The notes beneath the pieces are model-generated. The model was not told where the DNA came from and ran no database searches. It saw only the letters and a list, made by a program, of their open reading frames with translations. A DNA stretch of 64,000 bases from Dubosiella muris (GTDB lineage: Bacteria; Bacillota_I; Bacilli_A; Erysipelotrichales; Erysipelotrichaceae): contig NZ_SRYG01000001.1 in the NCBI RefSeq assembly GCF_004793885.1, positions 122,999-186,998 of the forward strand. Direction: 5' to 3'. The translations under genes were made by a program, and so were the position numbers. Numbering within the stretch: the stretch's first letter is position 1; the number at the start of each line of letters is the position of its first letter. This document shows, one piece after another, positions 17,928 to 26,700 of this stretch.

Positions 17928-18659
17928 CTATTTCGCCTCCCTGTTCTTCTTCCAGCCAAACAGCGCCAGACAAAGCAGGATCACGCCGCTCGCGCCACTC
18001 AACACGAGCCACGGCACTTTGGCCGCGTACGCCGACGTGTCCACCGAACGCGTCGTGCGCCCGGTCGAAGAGCTTGGCCGCGCGTCGTTGAGTTCCACCG
18101 CGAAGCGCATTTCCAAATCGGCCAGCGTCGACTGGTAGTTGTTGCCTTGCGTCTCGCCATCAAGCGCCACTTCCAGATCCACCGTGCCCCGCTGGTTTTG
18201 TTTAAGCGTGTCCAAAAAGAAATACTCGTCGAGCGCGTCCGTGGCCGCGTTCAAGCCGACGCCCGCCTTGTTTTCGCCTTCGCCGCCGACGCTTTGCGAG
18301 TCGAACAGCACCTGCTCGCGTCCGTTGGCACCTGTGTACGTCAGCCGGTACGTGTACGCGCCGCCCGAAGCCACGTCCACCGTGTCTTCCAGAGAGCGCA
18401 GCACGTCGTTGCTCATATACCAGTCGGTCGTTTCCTTGTTTTCATTGCGAATGGCGACGTGGATGACCGCGTTGTCGCCAGGCTGCATTTCGTACAGCAC
18501 GTCGTCGATCGACGCCGTCGAGAAATTGCTCGCCATCTTTTCGTCTTTCGTAAACGAGACGGCCCAGTTATCCTTGCCCTGCATCGTTTCGGCAAAGACC
18601 GGCTCGATCCACAACGAACCCGCCATCAAAAGAGAAAGGATCCATCTGCTTTTTTTCAT
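17928..18659 (-). CDS. Secreted protein with C-terminal membrane anchor, pilus-operon component
   Basis: A 243-residue protein with a signal peptide (cleavage near VFA|ET, residue 23). A predicted beta-rich ectodomain contains YMSNDVLRSLEDT and EMQPGDNAVIHVAIRN, resembling TasA/camelysin-type subunits. A C-terminal helix (VPWLVLSGASGVILLCLALF) and basic tail follow. No LPXTG is present; VPWLVLSG before the helix is not an obvious sortase site. It sits in a tight run of small exported proteins between the sortase and the MucBP-like gene. TasA-like assignment is by pattern only. Confidence 0.6.
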   Translation of the reverse strand: MKKSRWILSLLMAGSLWIEPVFAETMQGKDNWAVSFTKDEKMASNFSTASIDDVLYEMQPGDNAVIHVAIRNENKETTDWYMSNDVLRSLEDTVDVASGGAYTYRLTYTGANGREQVLFDSQSVGGEGENKAGVGLNAATDALDEYFFLDTLKQNQRGTVDLEVALDGETQGNNYQSTLADLEMRFAVELNDARPSSSTGRTTRSVDTSAYAAKVPWLVLSGASGVILLCLALFGWKKNREAK

Positions 18660-18677
18660 CGTTTTCCTCCCCCTTTC

Positions 18678-19469
18678 CTACGCGCCAAGCGACAGCTGAT
18701 CGCCTTGCACTTGCACGCGTTTTCCCCACGAGCTGTGGATCGCGTCCTGCGCGTTGTGTTCCTGCACCGCGTCCACGTTGGCCTCGATACAAAAGCGCAG
18801 TTTATCGTACGTGTACGTAATCGTCGTTTTCTTTTTGCCATCCACAACTTCCTCTTTCACGCTCTTGTGCGCCTGGAGTTTGGCATCCACCTTGAACGAG
18901 TCGGTCAACGGCTTCGTGTCGCGGTTGTTTGCGTCCGTCCTGAGCAAGTCGCGGTAGTAGTACACTTCGCGCTCCGCGCTCGACGCTTCCGTATCGTGCA
19001 GCCACACGTCCTCGTTGATAATGCGCAAGTCGATGAGCGCCGGCGAAACGGTCGTGATCTTTTTCCCGTTTTCATCCATCCAGTAGCGGGTGACGACGAC
19101 GCGGACAAACTCGTTGATGTCGCCCGAGTTGCGCACCGTCAGCACTTCCGGATAGCGTTTTCCAATGACGAAAGTTTCGTTTTCCTCCAACAGGCTTTCG
19201 AGCAGCTTGCCGTCGTTTTGGTCGTTGTTGTTGGTTTGATCCCATTTTCCGTTGGCGTCGTAGTCGCGATACGAAACGACTTCCCCGTTTTCGAGCAGGG
19301 ACACGCCGATGCGCGACAACTGCAAACGCGACTGGTACGTGGGCGAGTAGTACGTGAGGGCGGCTCGCGTGCCCGACACGCCCGTGCCCAGCAACAGGCC
19401 GACGGCCATCACGAAAAGCAAGCCGATCACGATGGGTTTGGAAAGAAATGCCGTGATTTTCTTCATCAT
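18678..19469 (-). CDS. TasA/camelysin-like secreted subunit (263 aa)
   Basis: The N-terminus has a single hydrophobic segment ending GTRAALTYYSPTYQ, like the signal/processing region of TasA or camelysin fibre proteins. The following YPEVLTVRNSGDINEFVRVV (strand, N-G, V-R-V) is typical of that fold. There is no C-terminal anchor. The ATG overlaps the stop of the upstream TasA-like gene (ATGA), so translation is coupled. Probably an exported structural or minor subunit assembled with its neighbours. The exact family is not certain. Confidence 0.6.
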   Translation of the reverse strand: MMKKITAFLSKPIVIGLLFVMAVGLLLGTGVSGTRAALTYYSPTYQSRLQLSRIGVSLLENGEVVSYRDYDANGKWDQTNNNDQNDGKLLESLLEENETFVIGKRYPEVLTVRNSGDINEFVRVVVTRYWMDENGKKITTVSPALIDLRIINEDVWLHDTEASSAEREVYYYRDLLRTDANNRDTKPLTDSFKVDAKLQAHKSVKEEVVDGKKKTTITYTYDKLRFCIEANVDAVQEHNAQDAIHSSWGKRVQVQGDQLSLGA

Positions 19470-19975
19470 CCTTCACCTCGCTCGATTTCAATGGTTTTAT
19501 TCCAGTCGGCTGGCAGCGGTTGGCCTTCCTCGTCAAATTCGACCGGTACCGATTCAGACACGACGATGACGTTGAAGTCCTGAACGACATCGGATGGCGC
19601 GTCCTCGATGCCAAACACGATTGGATCGGTCATGTTTTGCCCTTCTTCCGGATAAAGAGGGATAGCGTATTCCCAATACTCCCCGACCTGGTTCCAGTGG
19701 TTGGAGCCCGGTCTTGCGTCAATGGCGTACTGGCTGCCACTAAAGACGCGTACGCGCACGTAGACGGGCCGGGAGTCCATGGACAGCTGCACTTGCACGC
19801 GTTTGCTGCGCGAGTCGGGCAGCTCTTCGACGATTTCCGTCTCGGCTTGCAAGGTGATTTCCACCGTGCCCGAAGCGGAAGCGTATGTTGTAAAGTAGGC
19901 GATGGCGGCGGGCACCGATGCCGTAAGCACGAGTGCGAGCAACGCCGTCAGGCCGATGGTTTTTGTTTTTTTCAT
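19466..19975 (-). CDS. TasA/camelysin-like secreted subunit (169 aa)
   Basis: Signal peptide followed by AIAYFTTYASASGTVEITL, very close to the A-Y-F-T-D/S pattern at the mature start of TasA/CalY fibre proteins. The small ectodomain has VYVRVRVFSGSQY and no membrane anchor. Known TasA proteins are cut by SipW-type peptidases; the only signal peptidase gene here is a Ser/Lys type at 27905-28495. The gene starts three bases after the stop of the FctA-like gene and overlaps the next one. Confidence 0.65.
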   Translation of the reverse strand: MKKTKTIGLTALLALVLTASVPAAIAYFTTYASASGTVEITLQAETEIVEELPDSRSKRVQVQLSMDSRPVYVRVRVFSGSQYAIDARPGSNHWNQVGEYWEYAIPLYPEEGQNMTDPIVFGIEDAPSDVVQDFNVIVVSESVPVEFDEEGQPLPADWNKTIEIERGEG

Positions 19976-19978
19976 CCG

Positions 19979-20992
19979 TTATCGCCCTCCAAAGTCTTGT
20001 TGCGGCTCGTTCGGGCTTTGCCGCTCGTCGTACGTGTAGCGGTTGTTGACCGAACTGCCGTGATGGTCGGTATCGTTGGAATCGTTTTCGAACGCGACGC
20101 TGGCCGCAGGCTGGTCGAGCGGGGCGATCGTGACCGTTCGCGTGTCGGTGCCGACGATTTGGTACGAGGCGCCCGAGTACACTTCCCGTACGACGACGGT
20201 GGCGCCAATCGGGATACAGTTTTCCAAAACGACCCGTTCCTGTCCGGCGCCGTTCATGACGATCGACTCGACGTTGGAGTACACGAGCGTTTCGCGCGAT
20301 TCGTCCTCGTACGCCTCGATGGAGAACACGAACGTGGCGGGGCCGTTGTCGTCAAAACGGTCGAGTGTCTTGACGATTTCGAGCGAGCCTTTGCGCGGCT
20401 CCTCCTCCACTTTGAGAGTGATCGTGGAATCGTAAATCCATTCGCCGTTGCCGGTCGAGATTTCCCCGTTGATGTTCTCTTTCGTTGGCAGGGAGAACAA
20501 GATGGGCGAGAAGTGGTATTCTTTCGTTGGCGACTGGGCGATCGTGTACGTTTCGCCACGCATGTTTTGTTTCGTGTAGTCGGTCAAGTCGTTCCCGTGC
20601 GGCACGGCCAAATACAAGCCGTTTGTCAAGTCGAGCTTTTCGTCCATGCCAATGCCGGCGACCGGCTCGATCGCTTCGTTTTCCAAAACGATGTTCATCG
20701 CGTTGGAGGCGGCGCGAGTGTATGTCTCGTCGTCGAGTGTGGACAGGTCGAGGGCCGAGAAAGCCGGATCGACTTCGAACGAGTACGTGTCGTACGAAGG
20801 ATCGGGCACGACGTTTCCTACTTCGTACACGTCGATGACGACATTCGCGTTGACCAGATCGGGAAGCGTGCCGTTTTCAAACGTGACCGCGCATGGCTGG
20901 TCGGCTTCCCACGCTTGTATCGTTCCGTGGAGCAGGAGGCTTAGGCCTAAAAGGCCTGCCAGCAAACTTATATTTCGTTTTTTCTTTTTCAT
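19979..20992 (-). CDS. CnaB/FctA-like secreted pilus protein without sorting signal
   Basis: A 337-residue protein with a signal peptide (MKKKKRNISLLAGLLGLSLL, cleavage near IQA). The first part (to about 170) has Y-x-V and TYTRAAS-type blocks. The second (about 200-310) begins KGSLEIVKTLDRFDDNG and includes VVVREVYSGASYQIVGTD, the pattern of CnaB/DUF7601-type isopeptide domains. The C-terminus (after FENDSNDTDHHGSSVNN) has neither LPXTG nor a membrane helix. It follows the sortase gene by 21 bases. It may be a minor pilin held by other contacts, or released. Confidence 0.65.
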   Translation of the reverse strand: MKKKKRNISLLAGLLGLSLLLHGTIQAWEADQPCAVTFENGTLPDLVNANVVIDVYEVGNVVPDPSYDTYSFEVDPAFSALDLSTLDDETYTRAASNAMNIVLENEAIEPVAGIGMDEKLDLTNGLYLAVPHGNDLTDYTKQNMRGETYTIAQSPTKEYHFSPILFSLPTKENINGEISTGNGEWIYDSTITLKVEEEPRKGSLEIVKTLDRFDDNGPATFVFSIEAYEDESRETLVYSNVESIVMNGAGQERVVLENCIPIGATVVVREVYSGASYQIVGTDTRTVTIAPLDQPAASVAFENDSNDTDHHGSSVNNRYTYDERQSPNEPQQDFGGR

Positions 20993-21013
20993 TTCGACAC
21001 CCTTTCCAACTTT

Positions 21014-21835
21014 CTATTTCACAAACCGGTCTTTCAAGAAGATCCAAGCCATCAGGCCAATGAGCACGACGACCGCGATGCCAATGGCGACCAGATTGCG
21101 GTCGAACAAGGACGCGTCCTGCGTCGTCATGTCGTCCGGCAAATTCGCGATGCGATGCCCGCGGATGAGCATGCGGTGCGAGTTGATACCATATGGCGTG
21201 CATGTGACAAGCGTCACGAGATCCTCGCCGGGAACGATTTCGAGGTCGTTCACTTCGGCGGGTAAAACCGTGCGGATTTGATCGACCTCGTAGGTGAGCG
21301 TTTTTCCGAGCACCCGCAGCATAAACACGTCGCCCTCTTTGAGCTTGACGATGTCGGTAAACAGCTTGGCGGATGGCAGTCCGCGGTGGCCGGAAATAAC
21401 GCAGTGCGTACTGGGCCCTCCGACTGGGAGGGACGACCCTTCGATGTGGCCGATGTTCTTTTGCAGCAAATCCTCGTCGGTTCCATGGAAGATCGGCAGG
21501 TTGATGCTGACGGAAGGAATCACGACCGTGCCCATCAGTCCGTCCTGATTGACGTTGAGAGTGCTTTCGTAGCGCTCATGCATCGTAGCGGTCGGAAAGT
21601 ACCGGTTGCCTTCCTTGAGCAAATCCTCGTTGTATTTTTGCGCGTCCGCGAACATCAGCTCCAAATCGAGCTCGTTCATCTTCGCGACCGCCTCGTCATA
21701 CGTCGCCACGGCGCGGGCCGCGTACATATTGTTCCACCAGTTCGCCACCGTCGGATACAACAGCAAGGACAACCCTACCGTGAAAGCCACAATAAGCAGA
21801 ACTGTCGACCAATTCTTTTTTAAGTAATTTTTCAT
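21014..21835 (-). CDS. Class C (pilin-polymerising) sortase
   Basis: Membrane transpeptidase that joins LPXTG pilins into polymers. The 273-residue form starting MKNYLKKNW has an N-terminal helix (about 11-29), catalytic His150 (CVISGHRGLP), Cys212 (TLVTCTPYGINSHR) and Arg221, plus a second C-terminal membrane helix (about 249-266) typical of class C. No DPW/DPF lid motif is visible where one is usual. An upstream in-frame ATG would place a palindromic repeat inside the protein, so the inner ATG with its GAGGAGAG site is preferred. It lies next to the LPETG pilin gene. Confidence 0.93.
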   Translation of the reverse strand: MKNYLKKNWSTVLLIVAFTVGLSLLLYPTVANWWNNMYAARAVATYDEAVAKMNELDLELMFADAQKYNEDLLKEGNRYFPTATMHERYESTLNVNQDGLMGTVVIPSVSINLPIFHGTDEDLLQKNIGHIEGSSLPVGGPSTHCVISGHRGLPSAKLFTDIVKLKEGDVFMLRVLGKTLTYEVDQIRTVLPAEVNDLEIVPGEDLVTLVTCTPYGINSHRMLIRGHRIANLPDDMTTQDASLFDRNLVAIGIAVVVLIGLMAWIFLKDRFVK

Positions 21836-21849
21836 GTAAGGCTCTCCTC

Positions 21850-21889
21850 GCCATTGCGAGAGGAGAGGAAATCCTCTCCTCACAATGGC
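21850..21889. repeat. 40-bp hairpin palindrome between pilin and sortase genes
   Basis: GCCATTG at 21850-21856 and CAATGGC at 21883-21889 flank an inner stem GAGGAGAGG/CCTCTCCTC with an AAAT loop. It lies in the gap just upstream of the sortase ribosome site. It could be an RNA processing or attenuation signal lowering sortase relative to pilin, or a small dispersed repeat. Confidence 0.6.
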
Positions 21890-21945
21890 AATTCAATATT
21901 GAATTTTCAATTCACATATTGCGTACAGAAGGAAGAAATCAACGA

Positions 21946-23655
21946 TTATCCTTCATGTCCCATTCTTTTCTTTGTCACAAGCAGAACTGCCGATCCAACG
22001 AGCAGAATACCACCTGCCACATAGAGCATTGTCGTACCCATACCACCGGTTTCAGGGAGGGTTGTACCTTTCGTATTTTCTACCGTCGTATTTACGGTTC
22101 CAGTTGATACAGTACCATTGACAGTTTTTTCGCCAATTTTAATTGAAACACTCTTTAATTCTTTATTTTCTTGAGTCGATGTAATTTCAAATTCAATAGG
22201 CGATGTAATTAAGTTATATCCAGCTGGAGCTTTCGTTTCTTGTAAGAAATAAGTGCCATCTCCAAGACCTTGAATACCAAATGCTCCCTTCTCATCAGAG
22301 ATCAACAAATATTTATTTCTATCTGTTGCTTCATCAGCAATTTTTCCATTTAAATCTTCATCTGTTAAGACTTCCCAATCAGTTATTTTTTTGTTCGTAT
22401 CCATTACTGCGTACTCTTTTTGATTATTATTATTCATTCGATAAACAACAAATTCCGCACCAGTTAACGTAGTTGAAGAATCTTCTTTTGCGACTTTTGT
22501 TCCATCTAATTCAAAAGAGAATACAATGGCTTTATCTTCAGGCGTTGTTCCTGTCGGAGGCGTTCCTTCACCATCCCAATTTGGATTATTTGAGTAGTTC
22601 ACAACAACCTTATTTGGATTTCCTGTACTTCCAATAACCGCGTTATTATTTAAAGTTGCTTCGTATGTGATAAAAATATGTTTTCCAGCCGCGTAATTCG
22701 GATCCTCGGCTTTGCTATTTTTAATATTTTCATCTGTAAAAGTAAATGTTCTATCTGCGGTTCCAGTTCCTGTTACAATCGAGGCGGTGAACCAATTTGT
22801 GATGTCCTCATCGGCGTTTTCACCTTCTGTAACTAAAGTATCATCCTCTGACAAATAAGCCTTAAACACTACTTTCTTATCCGCATCAACAACTGGATCC
22901 AGTGCATTAGATGCAGTATCGGAGAATTGCAAGAAATAGGATTCATAGTTCGCTAAAGCGACTTCATCAATCACTTTAGTATGAAGTTTAAATGTGACTT
23001 TCTTACCAATGCTAGAATCTGTGGCTTCAGCAAAATCAGTATCCGTTTCGTTTTTAACTGTTTTATCCACAGTCACCTTATCTTTTTTCTCTTTCACTGT
23101 AACATTGCCATTTACCGCTAGAATTGCAGGGTTTAAAGAATCTCCACTTTCAACTTTCTTTGTTGTATCGACTATTAAATAGTACCCTTGGCGGACAGTC
23201 GTCTTCCCTGGATTAGTAAGCGAAATTGGAGTCCCAGTTTTATTGTCAAAAGCAATTTGAGCTACTTTATTCGCATCTTCCACAGACAAACCATTGAACT
23301 TATTCGCCACATCTGCTGCCGTAGAACTTGCGGTTAATCCCCATGCTGGAAACGCTGTGTTCAAATCAGTTATAAAAGCGCTTGAATTGATTCCATTACC
23401 CCATTCGATATTACTTAAAACGCCTGTATTCTCAGTTTTTGCAGTTTCTCCTTCACCGGTAGTAACGTCTTCGCGAATCGCATCACCTTTAAAAATCTGG
23501 TAAGCCACTAACTCGTGATCCTTAATATCCGCGAATATCTTTGACGTTGGATCTTTTGGAGCTGAAGTTATTTCTTCCGCAAACGCTGGCACCACGGTAA
23601 ACATCGTCATAACCAATGCGACCAATAGCGCACTCATCTTTTTCAAAGTTTTCAT
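21946..23655 (-). CDS. LPXTG-anchored major pilin
   Basis: A 569-residue protein with a signal peptide (cleavage near AFA|EE, residue 26). Two or three isopeptide-type domains follow: the N-terminal DHELVAYQIFKG region, a middle domain starting VTVDKTVKN, and a CnaB-type C-terminal domain with the E-box YFLQETKAPAGYN near residue 480. The cell-wall sorting signal is LPETG (533-537), a helix and KKRMGHEG. Lysines in VTVKEKKDKVTVDKTVKN are candidates for the sortase-linked pilin lysine; no exact YPKN motif is present. It has its own promoter and lies directly upstream of the class C sortase. Base composition is AT-richer than that of downstream genes. Confidence 0.9.
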   Translation of the reverse strand: MKTLKKMSALLVALVMTMFTVVPAFAEEITSAPKDPTSKIFADIKDHELVAYQIFKGDAIREDVTTGEGETAKTENTGVLSNIEWGNGINSSAFITDLNTAFPAWGLTASSTAADVANKFNGLSVEDANKVAQIAFDNKTGTPISLTNPGKTTVRQGYYLIVDTTKKVESGDSLNPAILAVNGNVTVKEKKDKVTVDKTVKNETDTDFAEATDSSIGKKVTFKLHTKVIDEVALANYESYFLQFSDTASNALDPVVDADKKVVFKAYLSEDDTLVTEGENADEDITNWFTASIVTGTGTADRTFTFTDENIKNSKAEDPNYAAGKHIFITYEATLNNNAVIGSTGNPNKVVVNYSNNPNWDGEGTPPTGTTPEDKAIVFSFELDGTKVAKEDSSTTLTGAEFVVYRMNNNNQKEYAVMDTNKKITDWEVLTDEDLNGKIADEATDRNKYLLISDEKGAFGIQGLGDGTYFLQETKAPAGYNLITSPIEFEITSTQENKELKSVSIKIGEKTVNGTVSTGTVNTTVENTKGTTLPETGGMGTTMLYVAGGILLVGSAVLLVTKKRMGHEG

Positions 23656-23690
23656 AAATAATTTTCCTTTCTATTTTCTTTTTAAGAAAC

Positions 23691-23718
23691 TTTATATTAT
23701 GGTAAAACGCAATAACAA
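23691..23718 (-). promoter_or_regulatory. Probable internal promoter for the pilin gene
   Basis: TTGTTA (23718-23713), 16-base spacer and TATAAA (23696-23691) on the minus strand, about 40 bases before the pilin start. It would allow more pilin than tip protein to be made. Confidence 0.5.
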
Positions 23719-23784
23719 CATATTGTTTAAACTATCACTCCTTCTCTCCCCTACACTCAATCTGTAAGTTTTGAATCCGTCCCC

Positions 23785-26700
23785 TTATTTTTTTCTTTTT
23801 TTCCACCTTCCCTTTCTTTGTAGTGCCAACGCGTAGAACGACGTTGTCATTACGCTGGCACCTCCTGCTATAAGTGGTGGATCTATACCTGGACTTCCTG
23901 TTTCTGGAAGTTGGTAGGTTTTGTTGTTGTACACATATACAAATTTTGCATAATTGCTGCCACTTTCTGGAATCTCTCCGCTTACCGTATATATACCATT
24001 AGGAGGATTATCACCAATTGGGAAATTACATCCTGTATAGTTACACGAAGAGACTAATGTGCTAGATTTATCTGCTTCACTAAGTAATTCACGAATAGTA
24101 AATCTAGTTCCTAACGGCAAATACTTCACCACGGCATATTGGCCATTTTTTAATTTAATTTCACCTTTACTATGGTACGTGACATTTGATCTTTCTAAAT
24201 CGACAGTAACTTGTCCTTGATCATCTTTCTCATAGACAGTTAAAGCATAATCGTCATTTAAACCATTTCCTTCTTTATCAGAAAGTTCTACTTCAAAAGT
24301 GTATTCTTTTTCTGGATCTGGATCATTTGACTGTTTTTCTATTGTTAATTCTCCGGTTTTATTTTCTGGAATATCAAATGATACTTCCGGCAGCGTATAC
24401 TCAATATAACAAGTCGATCCTGACTGCCCTCTTTCTAAATAATAGACAGTCAAAGTATGTTTTCCTGTTGGAAGTTCTTTTCCTGCTGCCACTGAATAGG
24501 CTTTTCGAATATCTAATTCTGCTCCAAGAGTCTGGTGAACACCACCTAAATCGCAAAGTAAATAACCATCAAGAAAAACCCACATATCATCATCGCCAAA
24601 AAAGAAATATTCTAAAGGACCTTTATAATTTTCATCTAAATTAAAATTAACATCATACCTCATTCCAAAAACCATATTGTGGTCTTGGCCATCATCAGTA
24701 TCGTAAAGTGAAACATTATTTCGATTCTTTCCATCAGCATCTGCTGTATACATTTTTTTTGTAGTAGGCCCTCCATGATTTTTACTGATGTCATATTTAT
24801 CTAAAGGCCAGAAACTATTATATTGAAAATACACTTTATGATCCCACGATTCGGTTGAATTAAATGTGTCTAAAGTATCTTTAGTATATTGATTTGGTCC
24901 CGTAACTCCATATAACCGATAAGTATCTCCTGTACGATGGAACTTTAAACTACCTTTCAAAGGGTCAGTTTTACCTTCTGCATCTCCATCAAAAAATAAA
25001 TTAGGAGCATTTACGTTATAATGTATTTTACGCGTTACTGTTTTCTCTCCAGTTTCGGGGTTAATACTTTCTATTTCATCTTGTTTATTCCCTACTATCC
25101 CAAAAACAGGATGAGACTTTACTACTCTATCTATCTCTTGAGTAATTTCTGTTCCATCAGTTTTTTTATAGGTCTTATAAATTTTTTCGCTATAGTCTCC
25201 CGCTGATTGATTGATGTTTTTTCCATTCTTATTTAAATCATTAGCATGTCCTAACGGTTCACTAATATGTTTGTTTCCAAAAATTAAGGTTGAGTTGGAC
25301 GTGTTAGAATAATTGCCTTGATTATTAATCCCTATATTTTTATTTCCAAGTTTTATATTCCCGTCTTTATCAAAGAAATCATAATCCCAAAAAGTAGTAG
25401 GTGAACTAGTATCAGTCTTTACTTCTGTAAAAATCAATCGAATCACTGTATTATCAGTAATCAGCACATACTTACCTTGCGGATTTGAATTTTCATCATA
25501 CAAATCATCATGATTACTATAATTTGTAAAATGCACATCATTCCAATTAGTAAATTCATACCAATCATTTTTATCTACACTTTCCGCATTCTTTCCATCT
25601 TTCAATATCCAGATTTTTTCAGGTGTATAGCTGGAGATACCATCTAACTTATTAAAATATTTCAAACTTGGTGCTTGATGATAATGATATTCAGTAGATG
25701 AATATAAAATCTCTGGTTCCGGACTTAAATACTGAATGAATTTATTTAAATATTCACCATCTTTCCCTTTTTTATAATCATTAAATTTTATGTTTTTTCC
25801 AGAAAATGCACTTGGAATCCCATCCGACATATCAATTACTTGAAAAGTGTTCTTTTGCCTATCCAATACTGGTTGCGCATAATCTGTCTCATCAGCCTCT
25901 TTGTTTTTATATAATCTTCCATAAATCTGCACCTTAAACTCTGGGTTTGGCGTTTTATTGACAATCGTTCCCAATGGTTCATCCGCATTCAAAACCGTAA
26001 TAATCGACTCCCCATCGTACGCGTCATTGATCAACAACGAGTCGTTGGTCTGCACTGTCGCCATCGGCATTGACATGGTCTGGATCGTTGCCTGTTCCGG
26101 TTGTTGTACTTCTTCCTCCGGGTTTGTTTCTTCTTTTGTTGTGTTTGTTCCCTCCACCAGATTGGCCGGGACTTCCGTGCCTGGTTGTACGACTTGCAAA
26201 TAGTAGCCAACTTCCGCTTCCGGGGCGGCGTCCGGGAACTCCTGATCGACATCGCAGTTGTCCACAAACTTTTTCGTCGGCGTCAGCTCCGCGTCGAACT
26301 TCTGGTCGCCCAGGTCGATTTCCTGATCGTCCACGAAGAAACGCAGTTTATAGAAAGAGAGATCCAGCAGGTTTTCCTCGTCCACCTGCTCTTTGAGCTG
26401 TTCGATCTCTTCCTGATCCTCTTCGGTCGTTTGTTCCTCGATCTTCTCGAGTTTTACGGTCGGAACCGGTTTCTCCCTTTGTTCTTCCTGTTGTTTTTCG
26501 TTGTCCTGCGCGATTTGATCGAGCTCTTCTTTGGTCAACTCGTTTTCCTCGTCGATTTTGTCCTGCACGTTTTCCTGTTCCAATAGCGAATACTGTTTGA
26601 TGTGCAAGCCTTGTTCCTCGTCTTCTTCGACTGGTTCGCTCGTTTTTTCTTCCTCTTTTGGCTGTTCCTCTTCCTTTTCATCGTCAAAGACGCGTGGTTT

